A DNA stretch of 64,000 nt from Sporosarcina oncorhynchi (GTDB lineage: Bacteria; Bacillota; Bacilli; Bacillales_A; Planococcaceae): positions 3,406,001-3,470,000 of the forward strand of contig NZ_CP129118.1 in NCBI RefSeq assembly GCF_033304615.1. Reading direction: 5' to 3'. Position numbers and translations under genes: made by a program. Below, one piece after another: positions 44,063 through 52,990 of this stretch. Below the pieces are notes generated by a model. That model saw only the letters and a list, made by a program, of their open reading frames with translations, ran no database searches and was not told the DNA's origin. Position 1 is the first letter of the stretch; each line of letters begins with the position of its first letter.

Positions 44063-44911
44063 TTATTCATCGACTTCATCATCGTCGAGCTCTTCATCGG
44101 GATTGTCTTCTTCCATCTTCTCGAATTGGAAGTCTATTACCTTACCTTCTATCGCATTGATGAAATGTTCCTCGATGCTACCATCTTTCAATTCTACACG
44201 AATATTCCATGTGGGAGCAAATACTTGAGTTTCAGTCGTCAGTTGAACGCGTGTGGAGTAGCCTGGAATCACACGTAAAATCTTGGAATCTTGTTTTACA
44301 TATCCTCGTGTGACAAGTGAACTTACGGCTTCGTCTTGTGTCATCAAATCTTTTTTCTTGTTAAAACTAGTGAAATCTTTTAACATACGCTGTTCATATT
44401 TAGTCACTTCATGCTCTTCATTCCAATGAATAATCAACATCGCGTTCGTGCTGTAGAAAATCGGTTCACCGTCTACCTGTTGGAAGAACATTGCAGATTG
44501 GTTTTTCTTATCGACTTCCCACAGTTCATATTCCGTACCGTTCCATACATACTTCGTCAGGAAATCTATAAAATGATAATCTCCTTTGCTGTTTTGAATC
44601 GATATCGGTTTATTCATTGTGGATTCGATCTGTGTATTATCAACAATGATAATGGACTGGCTTACTAACGATTCCAGTTCTTCCTTCGAAAACATTTTAA
44701 TATTTGCGGAGATATAAGAAAAATCATTTTTGACTGCTTGCGGTAAGTTATAGGTGATGTTTTCTTGTTTCATCAATTCCTCGATAGATGTCTTCCCGAT
44801 AGTTTGTACGTTTTGCGTTTCTGTATGTTGCTTCAAATAGAGCGAGTAAAGGAAAATATTCAAGATGGAAAAGACAACAATAAAAATCGTTTTCGTTTTA
44901 TTCCAATCCAT
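44063..44911 (-). CDS. walI: WalK inhibitor/adaptor YycI (WalI)
   Basis: A 282-residue single-span protein: N-terminal MDWNKTKTIFIVVFSILNIF typical of YycI, a membrane anchor (~8-28) and an extracellular YycI domain (MFFQQVDGEPIFYSTNAMLI). In B. subtilis YycH and YycI bind WalK in the membrane and inhibit it. It ends in an acidic tail (EEDNPDEELDDDEVDE), which may be lineage-specific. ATG 44911 has GGAGG eight bases upstream and overlaps the walH stop. Confidence 0.92.
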   Translation of the reverse strand: MDWNKTKTIFIVVFSILNIFLYSLYLKQHTETQNVQTIGKTSIEELMKQENITYNLPQAVKNDFSYISANIKMFSKEELESLVSQSIIIVDNTQIESTMNKPISIQNSKGDYHFIDFLTKYVWNGTEYELWEVDKKNQSAMFFQQVDGEPIFYSTNAMLIIHWNEEHEVTKYEQRMLKDFTSFNKKKDLMTQDEAVSSLVTRGYVKQDSKILRVIPGYSTRVQLTTETQVFAPTWNIRVELKDGSIEEHFINAIEGKVIDFQFEKMEEDNPDEELDDDEVDE

Positions 44912-46226
44912 ATTGCTCACCTCCATCTTGCTCAGGTGTATACTGTTTCCAATTTTTATTACCTTTGACTAGGTAGAACCAGGAAGGCTCCATTACATAA
45001 ACCCGCTGTTCAGGGTCATGCCTCATCATATAACCAACAGAAATCTCTTCAACTGTTCCAAAATCCAACTGATCAGAATTCATCAAAGCATTCGCAACTG
45101 ACACGCCGGATGGAAGCTCTACCTCTTCACTCAATGGATCGTCAAGCATGTAATACGGACGGATATACCGGAATACGCGGTCATCTCCATAAAATTGTGC
45201 AATTTCCGTCGTTTCCTTTGCGTTGCTGTGAACAGGATAGCCTTCCGTAAACAATTGAAACTTCACGTATCTATATGAAGGATTGATATGAGAAAATCGG
45301 TACGTATTCGTCCATCCACCGTGCTCGTTGATGGAGTCAATCACATCAATTAACAACTCTGATGGCTTAATCGACTCACTTGTTTCTGCTGCGGGATGAA
45401 CAAAATTAAGCATCTTCAAATCAGTATCGACAATCATGGAAGCATGATCGTCACCGAATTCCTCATGCGTTGCATCGACCTGGCTTCGTCTGACAGCATT
45501 TGGATCATTGAACAACGCATCACGGAAACGGGTCGGACTAAGTTCTTCTTGGAAATAGGTCAACTTTTGTATAGTTAGCGATTCATTAGATACTGCCAAA
45601 TAAGTTCCATCTGGTTGGAGGACTTCTGCGTAATTCTTATACGCTTCACTGCCAACAACGAGACTGCGATATGATTTCATTGTGTCTATTGGAGTCACTC
45701 TACCATAATAATGAATGCCCGAAGCACGGTTTAGAAAGTGGACTTCAAACGAGATATCCTTCGGGTTCCACTTCACAACTAATCGGTCAAAACTAAACTG
45801 CGGAATATTGACCTCTTCTATTTCTAAAATTTCATCATAAACCGAAAGTGGAACATCTCCTTGAAAGTAGAGTGTAAACTGATTCTGTTGTCGGAAAAAT
45901 TCATTCATTTGCTTTTTGTTCATTTCCACTGGATTGCGGAGTAGTTGAGTGATCTTCCATGTCGCCATTTCATTGACAATCTGATCGATGTCTAACTGCT
46001 CTGTCGTACCTCTCATAAACTCATCGTTCTTAATCATAAACTTATACGGTTTAATAATTTCCTTGACGTTTTTACGTTGACCAATCGAAATGTCCACTGT
46101 TGGCGACTGCTCGATTGGATCAAGCCTTGGTGTGTACGTCCAGATGGACAAGGTGAATGTGATGCTCAACAGGACGAGCAGCAACAGGACGATTGACTTG
46201 ATCGGTTCAATATATTTCAATCCCAT
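44898..46226 (-). CDS. walH: WalK regulatory protein YycH (WalH)
   Basis: A 442-residue membrane protein: N-terminal cytoplasmic stub and one span (IKSIVLLLLVLLSITFTLSI, ~9-28), then the large three-domain extracellular YycH region with RLDPIEQSPTVDI and FSHINPSYRYVKFQLFTEGY. It forms a membrane complex with YycI and WalK. ATG 46226 overlaps the walK stop by ten bases; GAGGACGGTGA is the ribosome site. Confidence 0.93.
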   Translation of the reverse strand: MGLKYIEPIKSIVLLLLVLLSITFTLSIWTYTPRLDPIEQSPTVDISIGQRKNVKEIIKPYKFMIKNDEFMRGTTEQLDIDQIVNEMATWKITQLLRNPVEMNKKQMNEFFRQQNQFTLYFQGDVPLSVYDEILEIEEVNIPQFSFDRLVVKWNPKDISFEVHFLNRASGIHYYGRVTPIDTMKSYRSLVVGSEAYKNYAEVLQPDGTYLAVSNESLTIQKLTYFQEELSPTRFRDALFNDPNAVRRSQVDATHEEFGDDHASMIVDTDLKMLNFVHPAAETSESIKPSELLIDVIDSINEHGGWTNTYRFSHINPSYRYVKFQLFTEGYPVHSNAKETTEIAQFYGDDRVFRYIRPYYMLDDPLSEEVELPSGVSVANALMNSDQLDFGTVEEISVGYMMRHDPEQRVYVMEPSWFYLVKGNKNWKQYTPEQDGGEQYGLE

Positions 46227-48037
46227 TCACCGTCCTCTTGTTGTTCAAATGGCAATGTGAAGAAGACGGTCGTTCCTTTTCCTTCTTCACTTTCAGCCCA
46301 AATCTCCCCGCCGTGCGCAATAATCATTTCGCGGGCGATAGCTAGTCCAAGTCCTGTGCCACCCATTGCTCTGGATCTGGCACGGTCAGCGCGGTAAAAT
46401 CGATCAAATATCCGATTGACATTCGCTTTTGGTATTCCAAGTCCGTCATCTGAAATCATCACTTTGATGAACGTGCCGGATGTTGTCACACCAAATCGGA
46501 CATCTCCCCCGTCAGGAGAATACTTCAATGCATTCGAAATAATATTATCCATAACCTGTGTCATTTTGTCTGTATCTATTTCCACGAATAGATCCGTAGA
46601 AGGCAACAACCTTTTAAAATGTACTTTTTGTGACTTCGAAAACTCGAACCGTTCAATAATCGAATTGAAGAAATGATTAAATTCTACCCATTCTGTATCC
46701 AATTCGTACTCTTTACTATCCATCCGTGACAATTTTAGCAGGTCATTGACGAGCCGAATCATCCGCTCTGTTTCCGTCTGGGTAACCCGTAGGAAATTGG
46801 GCGCAATCTCTTCGTTTTTCCAAGCACCATCCGTCAATGCATCTAAATAACTGCGCATGGTTGTGAGCGGTGTCCGCAATTCATGGGAAACGTTCGAAAC
46901 GAACTCGCGCCTCTCCATATCAATTTTCTCCTGCTCGGTATTGTCATGCAATACGACAATTAGTCCATTGACGAAACCGGTCTCTCTCTGTGTCACGGAG
47001 AATGTCGCCCGTAAAATATATGGCTCTTCCTGTGTACTGAAGTCGAGCGCAATTGAATCCCTTACTTGGATCAGATCTTCGAATGAATACTCTTGTTCAA
47101 GCCCTAAAATGCTAGAAATCGGCCGATTTAAAACAAGATCGCGTGTCATGCGCAGCATCATAAGGGCAGAATCGTTGATCAAGCTGACACGGCCTTTCCT
47201 GTCTGTGGAAATGACACCGTCCGTCATATTCTCCAGAACAGAAGCTAATTTTCTCTGTTCACTTTCCGTTGTCGATTGCGATTCCTGCAACTGATTCGTT
47301 AAATGATTGAATGCTATCGCCAGCTGGCCCATTTCATCGTCACCATATACATGAACTTTCCGAGAGAAGTTCCCCTGTGCCATCGCTTGAGCTTGTCTTC
47401 GCATATCCGATATCGGTCTCGTAAATGTCTGAGCAATGAAAATACCAATCACAATCGTAATGGATAATGAAACTGCCACACCTTTTGCAAGAATTTGATT
47501 AATCTCATCGATTTGCTTAAACACTTTATCAATGTTTGCTGTTACATAGAGTGTGCCAATGATTTCGGAATTATTTTCAATTGGCATCACCAATACCATG
47601 ACTCGTTTTCTAAGGGTTGGATCAAAATGAATTGTTTCTGAAGGAGATTCAGATGAAATCGCCCTTCGAACACTATCTTCCATAGAACGCTGTCCGACCA
47701 AGGACTGGTTGTCCAAAGCAGAAGTTGCAAGGATACGGTATTTGGAGTTAATGACACGAATTTCATTAATATCTCCTGAGTTAAAGCCCGAAAGGACGGT
47801 CCGTAAACTCCTTTCGAGTTCCGGATCGTCCGTACGATCTTTCATCATTTCTTCACGCACACTGAATTCGACCAAATTCATCCGGTCAATTACTGATGTC
47901 CTGAAGTTTGTCTTTAACGTCTCTTCTAATTCCCTCGCGAAATAAAGCCCGATGATTTGCATCGCGACAAGGATGAGCATAATAAAAATCAACACGAATT
48001 TTACGTGGATAGATCGAAAGAAGCCCACTTTCTGCAT
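46217..48037 (-). CDS. walK: Essential cell-wall sensor histidine kinase WalK (YycG)
   Basis: A 606-residue kinase. Order: span 1 (~13-33), extracellular PAS-like domain (~35-180), span 2 (~184-203), HAMP (FTRPISDMRRQAQAMAQGNF), cytoplasmic PAS (~265-370), HisKA with phosphorylated His in FVSNVSHELRTPLT (~385), and HATPase with N box NIISNALKYSP, DDGLGIP and GGTGLGLAIA. It phosphorylates WalR in response to peptidoglycan hydrolysis state. Starts five bases after walR, with AGGAG eight bases upstream. Confidence 0.97.
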   Translation of the reverse strand: MQKVGFFRSIHVKFVLIFIMLILVAMQIIGLYFARELEETLKTNFRTSVIDRMNLVEFSVREEMMKDRTDDPELERSLRTVLSGFNSGDINEIRVINSKYRILATSALDNQSLVGQRSMEDSVRRAISSESPSETIHFDPTLRKRVMVLVMPIENNSEIIGTLYVTANIDKVFKQIDEINQILAKGVAVSLSITIVIGIFIAQTFTRPISDMRRQAQAMAQGNFSRKVHVYGDDEMGQLAIAFNHLTNQLQESQSTTESEQRKLASVLENMTDGVISTDRKGRVSLINDSALMMLRMTRDLVLNRPISSILGLEQEYSFEDLIQVRDSIALDFSTQEEPYILRATFSVTQRETGFVNGLIVVLHDNTEQEKIDMERREFVSNVSHELRTPLTTMRSYLDALTDGAWKNEEIAPNFLRVTQTETERMIRLVNDLLKLSRMDSKEYELDTEWVEFNHFFNSIIERFEFSKSQKVHFKRLLPSTDLFVEIDTDKMTQVMDNIISNALKYSPDGGDVRFGVTTSGTFIKVMISDDGLGIPKANVNRIFDRFYRADRARSRAMGGTGLGLAIAREMIIAHGGEIWAESEEGKGTTVFFTLPFEQQEDGEWD

Positions 48038-48042
48038 TTCGT

Positions 48043-48753
48043 TTACTCCTGTTCTGGATCACGCAAATAATAACCGACACCACGTCTAGTCACAATCCAA
48101 GTTGGATGACTCGGGACATCTTCGATTTTTTCGCGTAAACGGCGAATCGTCACGTCGACTGTCCGCACATCTCCAAAGTAATCATATCCCCACACCGTTT
48201 GAAGCAAATGTTCTCGCGTCATTACTTGCCCGATATGCTTCGACAAGTAGTGGAGCAATTCGAACTCACGATGTGTCAGCTCAATTGACTCCCCACGCTT
48301 TTGAACAAGATACGCATCTGGTTGAATGACCAGGCTGCCGACTGTTATTTCATTCGAAGTCTCTTCTTGTTCTTCCGACAATGTTTTCGAATGTCTGCGT
48401 AAATTAGCCTTCACCCGGGCAATCAGTTCCCGCGTACCGAACGGTTTTGTTACATAATCGTCAGCACCAAGCTCAAGCCCAAGAACTTTATCAATCTCCG
48501 AATCCTTGGCTGTCAGCATGATAATCGGGAAATCATATTTTTTCCGTACTTCTCGGCACACTTCCATGCCATCTCTTTTCGGCAGCATAATATCGAGTAG
48601 CATGATATCCGGCTGAACTTCCTCAACTTTCTCAAGCGCTTCCTCGCCATCATACGCACAATGGACGATGAAACCTTCCTTCTTCAAGTTAAACTCTAAT
48701 ATATCAGCAATTGGTTTTTCATCATCTACGACAAGAATCGTTTTATTTTGCAT
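48043..48753 (-). CDS. walR: Essential cell-wall response regulator WalR (YycF)
   Basis: A 236-residue OmpR-family regulator. Receiver domain ~1-118 with DDE (VVDDEKP), phospho-Asp in IMLLDIMLP, Thr in MLTAKDSE and Lys in [10 protein letters not shown]; winged helix ~135-232 with [20 protein letters not shown] and [12 protein letters not shown]. It controls autolysins and wall synthesis genes. First gene of the operon; AAGGG lies eight bases before the ATG. Its 160-base proximal leader is followed upstream by the 120-bp tandem repeats. Confidence 0.97.
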   Translation of the reverse strand: MQNKTILVVDDEKPIADILEFNLKKEGFIVHCAYDGEEALEKVEEVQPDIMLLDIMLPKRDGMEVCREVRKKYDFPIIMLTAKDSEIDKVLGLELGADDYVTKPFGTRELIARVKANLRRHSKTLSEEQEETSNEITVGSLVIQPDAYLVQKRGESIELTHREFELLHYLSKHIGQVMTREHLLQTVWGYDYFGDVRTVDVTIRRLREKIEDVPSHPTWIVTRRGVGYYLRDPEQE

Positions 48754-48920
48754 AATTCATTCCCTTTCCCGCCCACTGGCGACCCTATCTTTGTTCTCTA
48801 ACTTTATCATTAATACGTTCAGAACGCACTTACCTAGCTATACTTTAGCTAACTCTATTCTATTTCAATCAAAATAATCCTTCTACTTATTTCGTCAATA
48901 TATTTCCTGGGGAATATAAG

Positions 48921-49408
48921 AAAGCGAAGGAGGGCGCTAAGCGGCGACAGGCGCTGGAGACTTGGAGGAAAAGGCGCTCTTTGCCTTTACCTACAAGTTG
49001 AAGCGACCCGAGACGCTGCCATCCGTAGCTGGACTATAACAAAGCGAAGGAGGGCGTCAAGCGGCGACAGGCGCTGGAGACTTATAGGAAAAGGCGCTCT
49101 TTGCCTTTACCTACAAGTTGAAGCGACCCGAGACGCTGCCATCCGTAGCTGGACTATAAAAAAGCGAAGGAGGGCGCTAACGGCGACAGGCGCTGGAGAC
49201 TTATAGGAAAAGGCGCTCTTTGCCTTTTACCTATAAGTTGAAGCGACCCGAGACGCTGCCATCCGTAGCTAGACTATAACAAAGCGAAGGAGGGCGCTAA
49301 GCGGCGACAGGCGCTGGAGACTTATAGGAAAAGGCGCTCTTTGCTCTTTGCCTTTTACCTATAAGTTGAAGCGACCCGAGACGCTGCCATCCGCAGCTGG
49401 ACTATAAT
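48921..49408. repeat. Four-copy 120-bp tandem repeat with internal hairpin, upstream of walR
   Basis: Units start at 48921, 49041, 49161 and 49281, a period of exactly 120, and are ~95 percent identical. Each opens AAAGCGAAGGAGGGCG and ends CCATCCGTAGCTGGACTATAA. Each can form a hairpin, CTTATAGGAAAAGGC paired with GCCTTTTACCTATAAG (49200-49214 and 49222-49237 in unit 3). The fourth pair is G-C in the older-looking form and A-T in units 3 and 4, a compensatory change. Unit 4 has an 8-base internal duplication (GCTCTTTG). The 720-base gap 48754-49473 otherwise holds only the walR leader and a terminator. No coding frame runs through it. Confidence 0.95.
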
Positions 49409-49421
49409 AGCTATGAAGGTA

Positions 49422-49460
49422 TAAAAAAAAAGAGACAGTAACAGATACCTGTTCCGTCTC
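49422..49460 (-). terminator. Terminator of the M23 endopeptidase gene
   Basis: On the minus strand GAGACGGAACAG - GTAT - CTGTTACTGTCTC is followed by nine T. It begins 14 bases beyond the stop. Confidence 0.92.
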
Positions 49461-49473
49461 CATTCCTTATAAA

Positions 49474-50937
49474 CTATCGTAACACACTTAACGGATTGAT
49501 ATTCGATCCGTTCTTGTACACTTCAAAGTGAAGATGGATGCCTGTTGAACGTCCTGTAGACCCCATAACGCCTATCTTGGTTCCTTGTGGTACCGTTTGT
49601 CCTACTTTCACATCAATCGATGACAGATGCGCATAAAGCGTCTCATAGCCGTTGTTATGCGTAACAACGATACGGTTACCGTATGTGCTATGCCAGCCGA
49701 CATTTGTCACGACACCATTGTCAGCGACAAAAATAGAGCGGGTTGAAGGGCGTGCGATATCAATTCCCTGATGCACGCGGCCCCATCTTTTACCCATTTG
49801 ACTTGATACGTAGCCACCATCTGCCGGCCATACAAAGTTTCCTGTACCACGTGAAGGCACTACTTTCGTACCGACAATCGTTACTTCATGGACAGGTTCT
49901 TCAAGGACATGCTCTTCTGCCACAGACTTGCCAATCACTTCACCGTTTTTCTTACGGACGCTATAGGTAACCGACTTCTTGCCGTCTTTACCAACGGACT
50001 TTACTTTCTCTTCACCTTTATATTGCGTTTCGTCCTTCTCGGTCATCTTCTTGAATTGTATGGGTTGGATTTCTTTTGACTCATAAATCGCTTCTACTTC
50101 AATAAAAGGTGCAAGAATCGTCACATTCAATTCCTGCCCGATTTGAAGGATTGTACTGTGTGTCACACCAGGATTCAGTTCCATTAACTGATCGGAAGAC
50201 ATGTCGTGCGCACTCGCAATCGTGCCAAGTACGTCTCCTGCCTGTACCGCATACTTCTTTTCTTCCAAGGTGCCTTTATTCAACAACGTCATTGCTTCAT
50301 CCACCGTTCGGACGAGGTTTGGAGGCGTTTCTCCTTCAACTGATTGAATCGGTTGACTGAGACGTACTTCAGTCAGACGTGTTTCAGACTCTTTCAAGGC
50401 GGGTATAGGCTCAGTAGATTGTTGGCGGTTTTCGAATTCTGCCAGTTCCTGCTCAGTAACTGACTGTAATTTTAGTTTTCGGATCACTTGTTCATAATCA
50501 TTCAGATCTTTTACGTAGAGTGGTGTCTCGTCTCCGATCTGAATACCGACTGCTTCAGCTTCCACCGTTAACATATCTTGTAGTTTTCCTAAAACTAACG
50601 CATCATCTGCTCCAACGGAAAAGACCTTTTCCGGTACGACAGATAAGTCAGTTCCAATAATCAAAGGCAGTTCTGCAAATTCGGAAGCCGCTTTCTCCAA
50701 CCGTTCCTCTTTCAATTGCTCCAATTTCTTATCATCAGATAACGCGCCTACATATTTTCCTTCTGAATAAACATGATACACGGTATGCAAGGATGACTTA
50801 TCCTCAGGTTCATTTGCGAAACCTGAACTGATACTTAAACCTGCAAATAATATTGTTACCATTCCAAGCTTTTGAATCTTCTTATATAATGAACTACTAT
50901 TTTTATGTTCTATCGAGTTCTCTTTCTTGAAAAACAA
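49474..50937 (-). CDS. Cell-wall M23 metallo-endopeptidase with LysM and G5 domains
   Basis: A 487-residue exported peptidoglycan hydrolase. Order: signal/anchor (~20-43), a helical region, LysM (KKYAVQAGDVLGTIASAHDM, ~residues 228-272), G5 domain (~280-355), and a C-terminal M23 peptidase with zinc ligands in HQGIDIA and the HLHFEVYKNG motif. M23 enzymes cut peptide cross-links. TTG start at 50937 has AAGGAG eight bases upstream. It lies next to walRK, whose regulon in other Bacilli includes such hydrolases, so WalR control is plausible (inference). A 230-base gap upstream (50938-51166) contains only the dnaB terminator. Confidence 0.92.
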   Translation of the reverse strand: MFFKKENSIEHKNSSSLYKKIQKLGMVTILFAGLSISSGFANEPEDKSSLHTVYHVYSEGKYVGALSDDKKLEQLKEERLEKAASEFAELPLIIGTDLSVVPEKVFSVGADDALVLGKLQDMLTVEAEAVGIQIGDETPLYVKDLNDYEQVIRKLKLQSVTEQELAEFENRQQSTEPIPALKESETRLTEVRLSQPIQSVEGETPPNLVRTVDEAMTLLNKGTLEEKKYAVQAGDVLGTIASAHDMSSDQLMELNPGVTHSTILQIGQELNVTILAPFIEVEAIYESKEIQPIQFKKMTEKDETQYKGEEKVKSVGKDGKKSVTYSVRKKNGEVIGKSVAEEHVLEEPVHEVTIVGTKVVPSRGTGNFVWPADGGYVSSQMGKRWGRVHQGIDIARPSTRSIFVADNGVVTNVGWHSTYGNRIVVTHNNGYETLYAHLSSIDVKVGQTVPQGTKIGVMGSTGRSTGIHLHFEVYKNGSNINPLSVLR

Positions 50938-51121
50938 TGTTAAGACTCCTTCCGACCTAGCAACCTATATGAGTCGCTTATCATACTGAAAGATTTTCAC
51001 GCCTCTTCAATCTACCATATTTGCTCGGTGTCTTGTCACTTTACATGTCTTTGTAATGAATTTGTAGTATTACTACCATATATACTTAATATTTTACATA
51101 TAATGGATAGACTTTACATAC

Positions 51122-51157
51122 AAAAGCCTCGATGAGTATTAGCTCATCGAGGCTTTT
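51122..51157 (-). terminator. Terminator of the yybS-gdpP-rplI-dnaB operon
   Basis: AAAAGCCTCGATGAG (51122-51136) pairs perfectly with CTCATCGAGGCTTTT (51143-51157) around a six-base loop, ten bases beyond the dnaB stop. Confidence 0.92.
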
Positions 51158-51166
51158 CAGATATAT

Positions 51167-52522
51167 TCATTCATAGGAGGGCATTTCATGCTGACTCCAA
51201 TCAATATTTAAGAACTTGTTATATTCTTTTGCGAAAGCGAGCGTCACTGTTCCAGTCGGACCGTTACGCTGCTTAGCGATGATAATTTCAATCATATTCT
51301 GATTCTCTGTTTCTTTATCATAATAATCTTCACGGTAGAGGAATGAGACGATATCGGCATCCTGCTCAATACTCCCTGATTCACGCAAGTCGGACATCAT
51401 CGGCCGTTTATCTTGTCGCTGTTCAACACCACGAGAGAGCTGGGACAGAGCTATGACAGGAATTTTCAATTCACGCGCTAATGCTTTTAATGAGCGTGAA
51501 ATGTCGGATACTTCCTGCTGTCGGTTTTCACCTGAACGGCCGCTGCCCGCGATGAGTTGCAAGTAATCGATCATAATCATTCCAAGACCGTGCTCTTGTT
51601 GCAAACGTCTGCATTTCGAGCGTATCTCATTGACGCGGATACCAGGCGAGTCATCGATGAAAATCCCGGCGTTGGACAAGCTGCCCATTGCCATTGTCAG
51701 TTTCCGCCAGTCTTCGGATTCCAAGTTACCGGTCCTCAGTACTTGCGCATCGATATTTCCTTCCGCACAAAGCATACGCATGACGAGCTGCTCGGCTCCC
51801 ATTTCAAGACTAAAAATCGCGACGTTTTCATCCGTTTTAGTAGCTACGTTTTGCGCCACGTTCAACGCAAATGCGGTTTTACCAACAGACGGACGAGCTG
51901 CTACGATGATCAAATCGTTACGTTGGAAACCAGCCGTAATCTTATCAAGGTCTCGGAATCCCGTTGGAATACCGGTTACTTCCCCTTTTCGTGTATGAAG
52001 AATTTCGATATTATCATACGTTTCAACAAGGACGTCTTTAATATGTTTAAAGTCTCCTGCGTTTTTACGACTGGATACTTCCATGATGCGCTTCTCGGCT
52101 TCAGATAAAACTGCATCCACTTCATCTTCTTTAGTGAATCCTTCTTCGACAATGTTTGTCGCTACGCGAATTAGTCTGCGCAGAAGGGACTTCTCTTCTA
52201 CAATTTTGGCATAGTATTCAATGTTCGCAGCGGTCGGTACCGCATTTGCAATTTCCATCAGATAAGAAATGCCACCGACGTCTTCAAGCTCTTTCTTCGC
52301 AGAAAGCTCCTCTGTGACAGTTACGACGTCAATTGCTTGACCGCGGTCACTGAGGACAAGCATCGTGTTAAAGATTTTTTCATGAGCGGTACGGTAGAAA
52401 TCGTCCGCCAGCAGGATCTCCGATGCTGTAATCAGTGCTTCTGGCTGTAGAAAGATGGCTCCGATGACTGATTGCTCGGCATCGTTATTATGCGGGGGGA
52501 CACGATCAAACACTTGGTCCAT
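51167..52522 (-). CDS. dnaB: Replicative DNA helicase DnaB (DnaC in B. subtilis)
   Basis: A 451-residue hexameric 5'-3' helicase of the replication fork. N-terminal domain (~8-110) starts RVPPHNNDAEQSVIGAIFL; linker; RecA-like ATPase with Walker A AARPSVGKTAFAL, Walker B MIMIDYLQLI and SRSLKALARELKIP with the Arg finger region. Full length, no intein. Follows rplI by 15 bases in the same operon. In B. subtilis purA and other genes intervene between dnaC and walR; here only the M23 gene does. Confidence 0.97.
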   Translation of the reverse strand: MDQVFDRVPPHNNDAEQSVIGAIFLQPEALITASEILLADDFYRTAHEKIFNTMLVLSDRGQAIDVVTVTEELSAKKELEDVGGISYLMEIANAVPTAANIEYYAKIVEEKSLLRRLIRVATNIVEEGFTKEDEVDAVLSEAEKRIMEVSSRKNAGDFKHIKDVLVETYDNIEILHTRKGEVTGIPTGFRDLDKITAGFQRNDLIIVAARPSVGKTAFALNVAQNVATKTDENVAIFSLEMGAEQLVMRMLCAEGNIDAQVLRTGNLESEDWRKLTMAMGSLSNAGIFIDDSPGIRVNEIRSKCRRLQQEHGLGMIMIDYLQLIAGSGRSGENRQQEVSDISRSLKALARELKIPVIALSQLSRGVEQRQDKRPMMSDLRESGSIEQDADIVSFLYREDYYDKETENQNMIEIIIAKQRNGPTGTVTLAFAKEYNKFLNIDWSQHEMPSYE

Positions 52523-52537
52523 CAGTATCGCTCCCTA

Positions 52538-52990
52538 TCATTCTTCAGTTACATGTACTTTAAGCGTAGCTGTAACGTCCTGATGCAATCTTATTGGCAC
52601 ATTCGTAAACCCGAGCGCACGGATCGCGTCTGGCAGTTCCATTTTCCGGCGATCGACTTTAATTTTATGATGCTTGTTCAATGCATCAGCAATCTGTTTA
52701 CTTGTGATGGATCCGAATAAACGGCCACCTTCGCCAGATTTTGCTTTCATTTCAACAGTTTTTGTTTCAATGAGTGTTTTCAGTTCCTTCGCTTCTGCCA
52801 ACTCCTCAGCGGCATCTTTCTCCACGCGTTTCTGTTGACCTGCAAGTTGACTCAAGTTCCCGGGAGTCGCTTCAATCGCCATTTTGTTTTTCAACAAGAA
52901 GTTTTGTGCGTACCCGACAGATACTTCTTTCACTTCACCTTTTTTACCTTTTCCTTTTACATCTTTCAAGAAAATAACTTTCATCTTCAA
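52538..52990 (-). CDS. rplI: 50S ribosomal protein bL9
   Basis: A 150-residue large-subunit protein binding 23S rRNA at the L1 stalk base. The N-terminal RNA-binding domain shows [20 protein letters not shown] and [17 protein letters not shown]; a long connecting helix ([15 protein letters not shown]) leads to the C-terminal domain ([16 protein letters not shown]). The frame begins at 52990 (MKMKV) and the second ATG (52984) is the conventional family start. It overlaps the gdpP stop by four bases. Confidence 0.97.
   Translation of the reverse strand: MKMKVIFLKDVKGKGKKGEVKEVSVGYAQNFLLKNKMAIEATPGNLSQLAGQQKRVEKDAAEELAEAKELKTLIETKTVEMKAKSGEGGRLFGSITSKQIADALNKHHKIKVDRRKMELPDAIRALGFTNVPIRLHQDVTATLKVHVTEE

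Noticed and set aside
49801..49820. Second parS site inside the M23 endopeptidase gene
   Set aside because: TGTACCACGTGAAGGC keeps the central CACGTGAA but differs from consensus at four defined positions.
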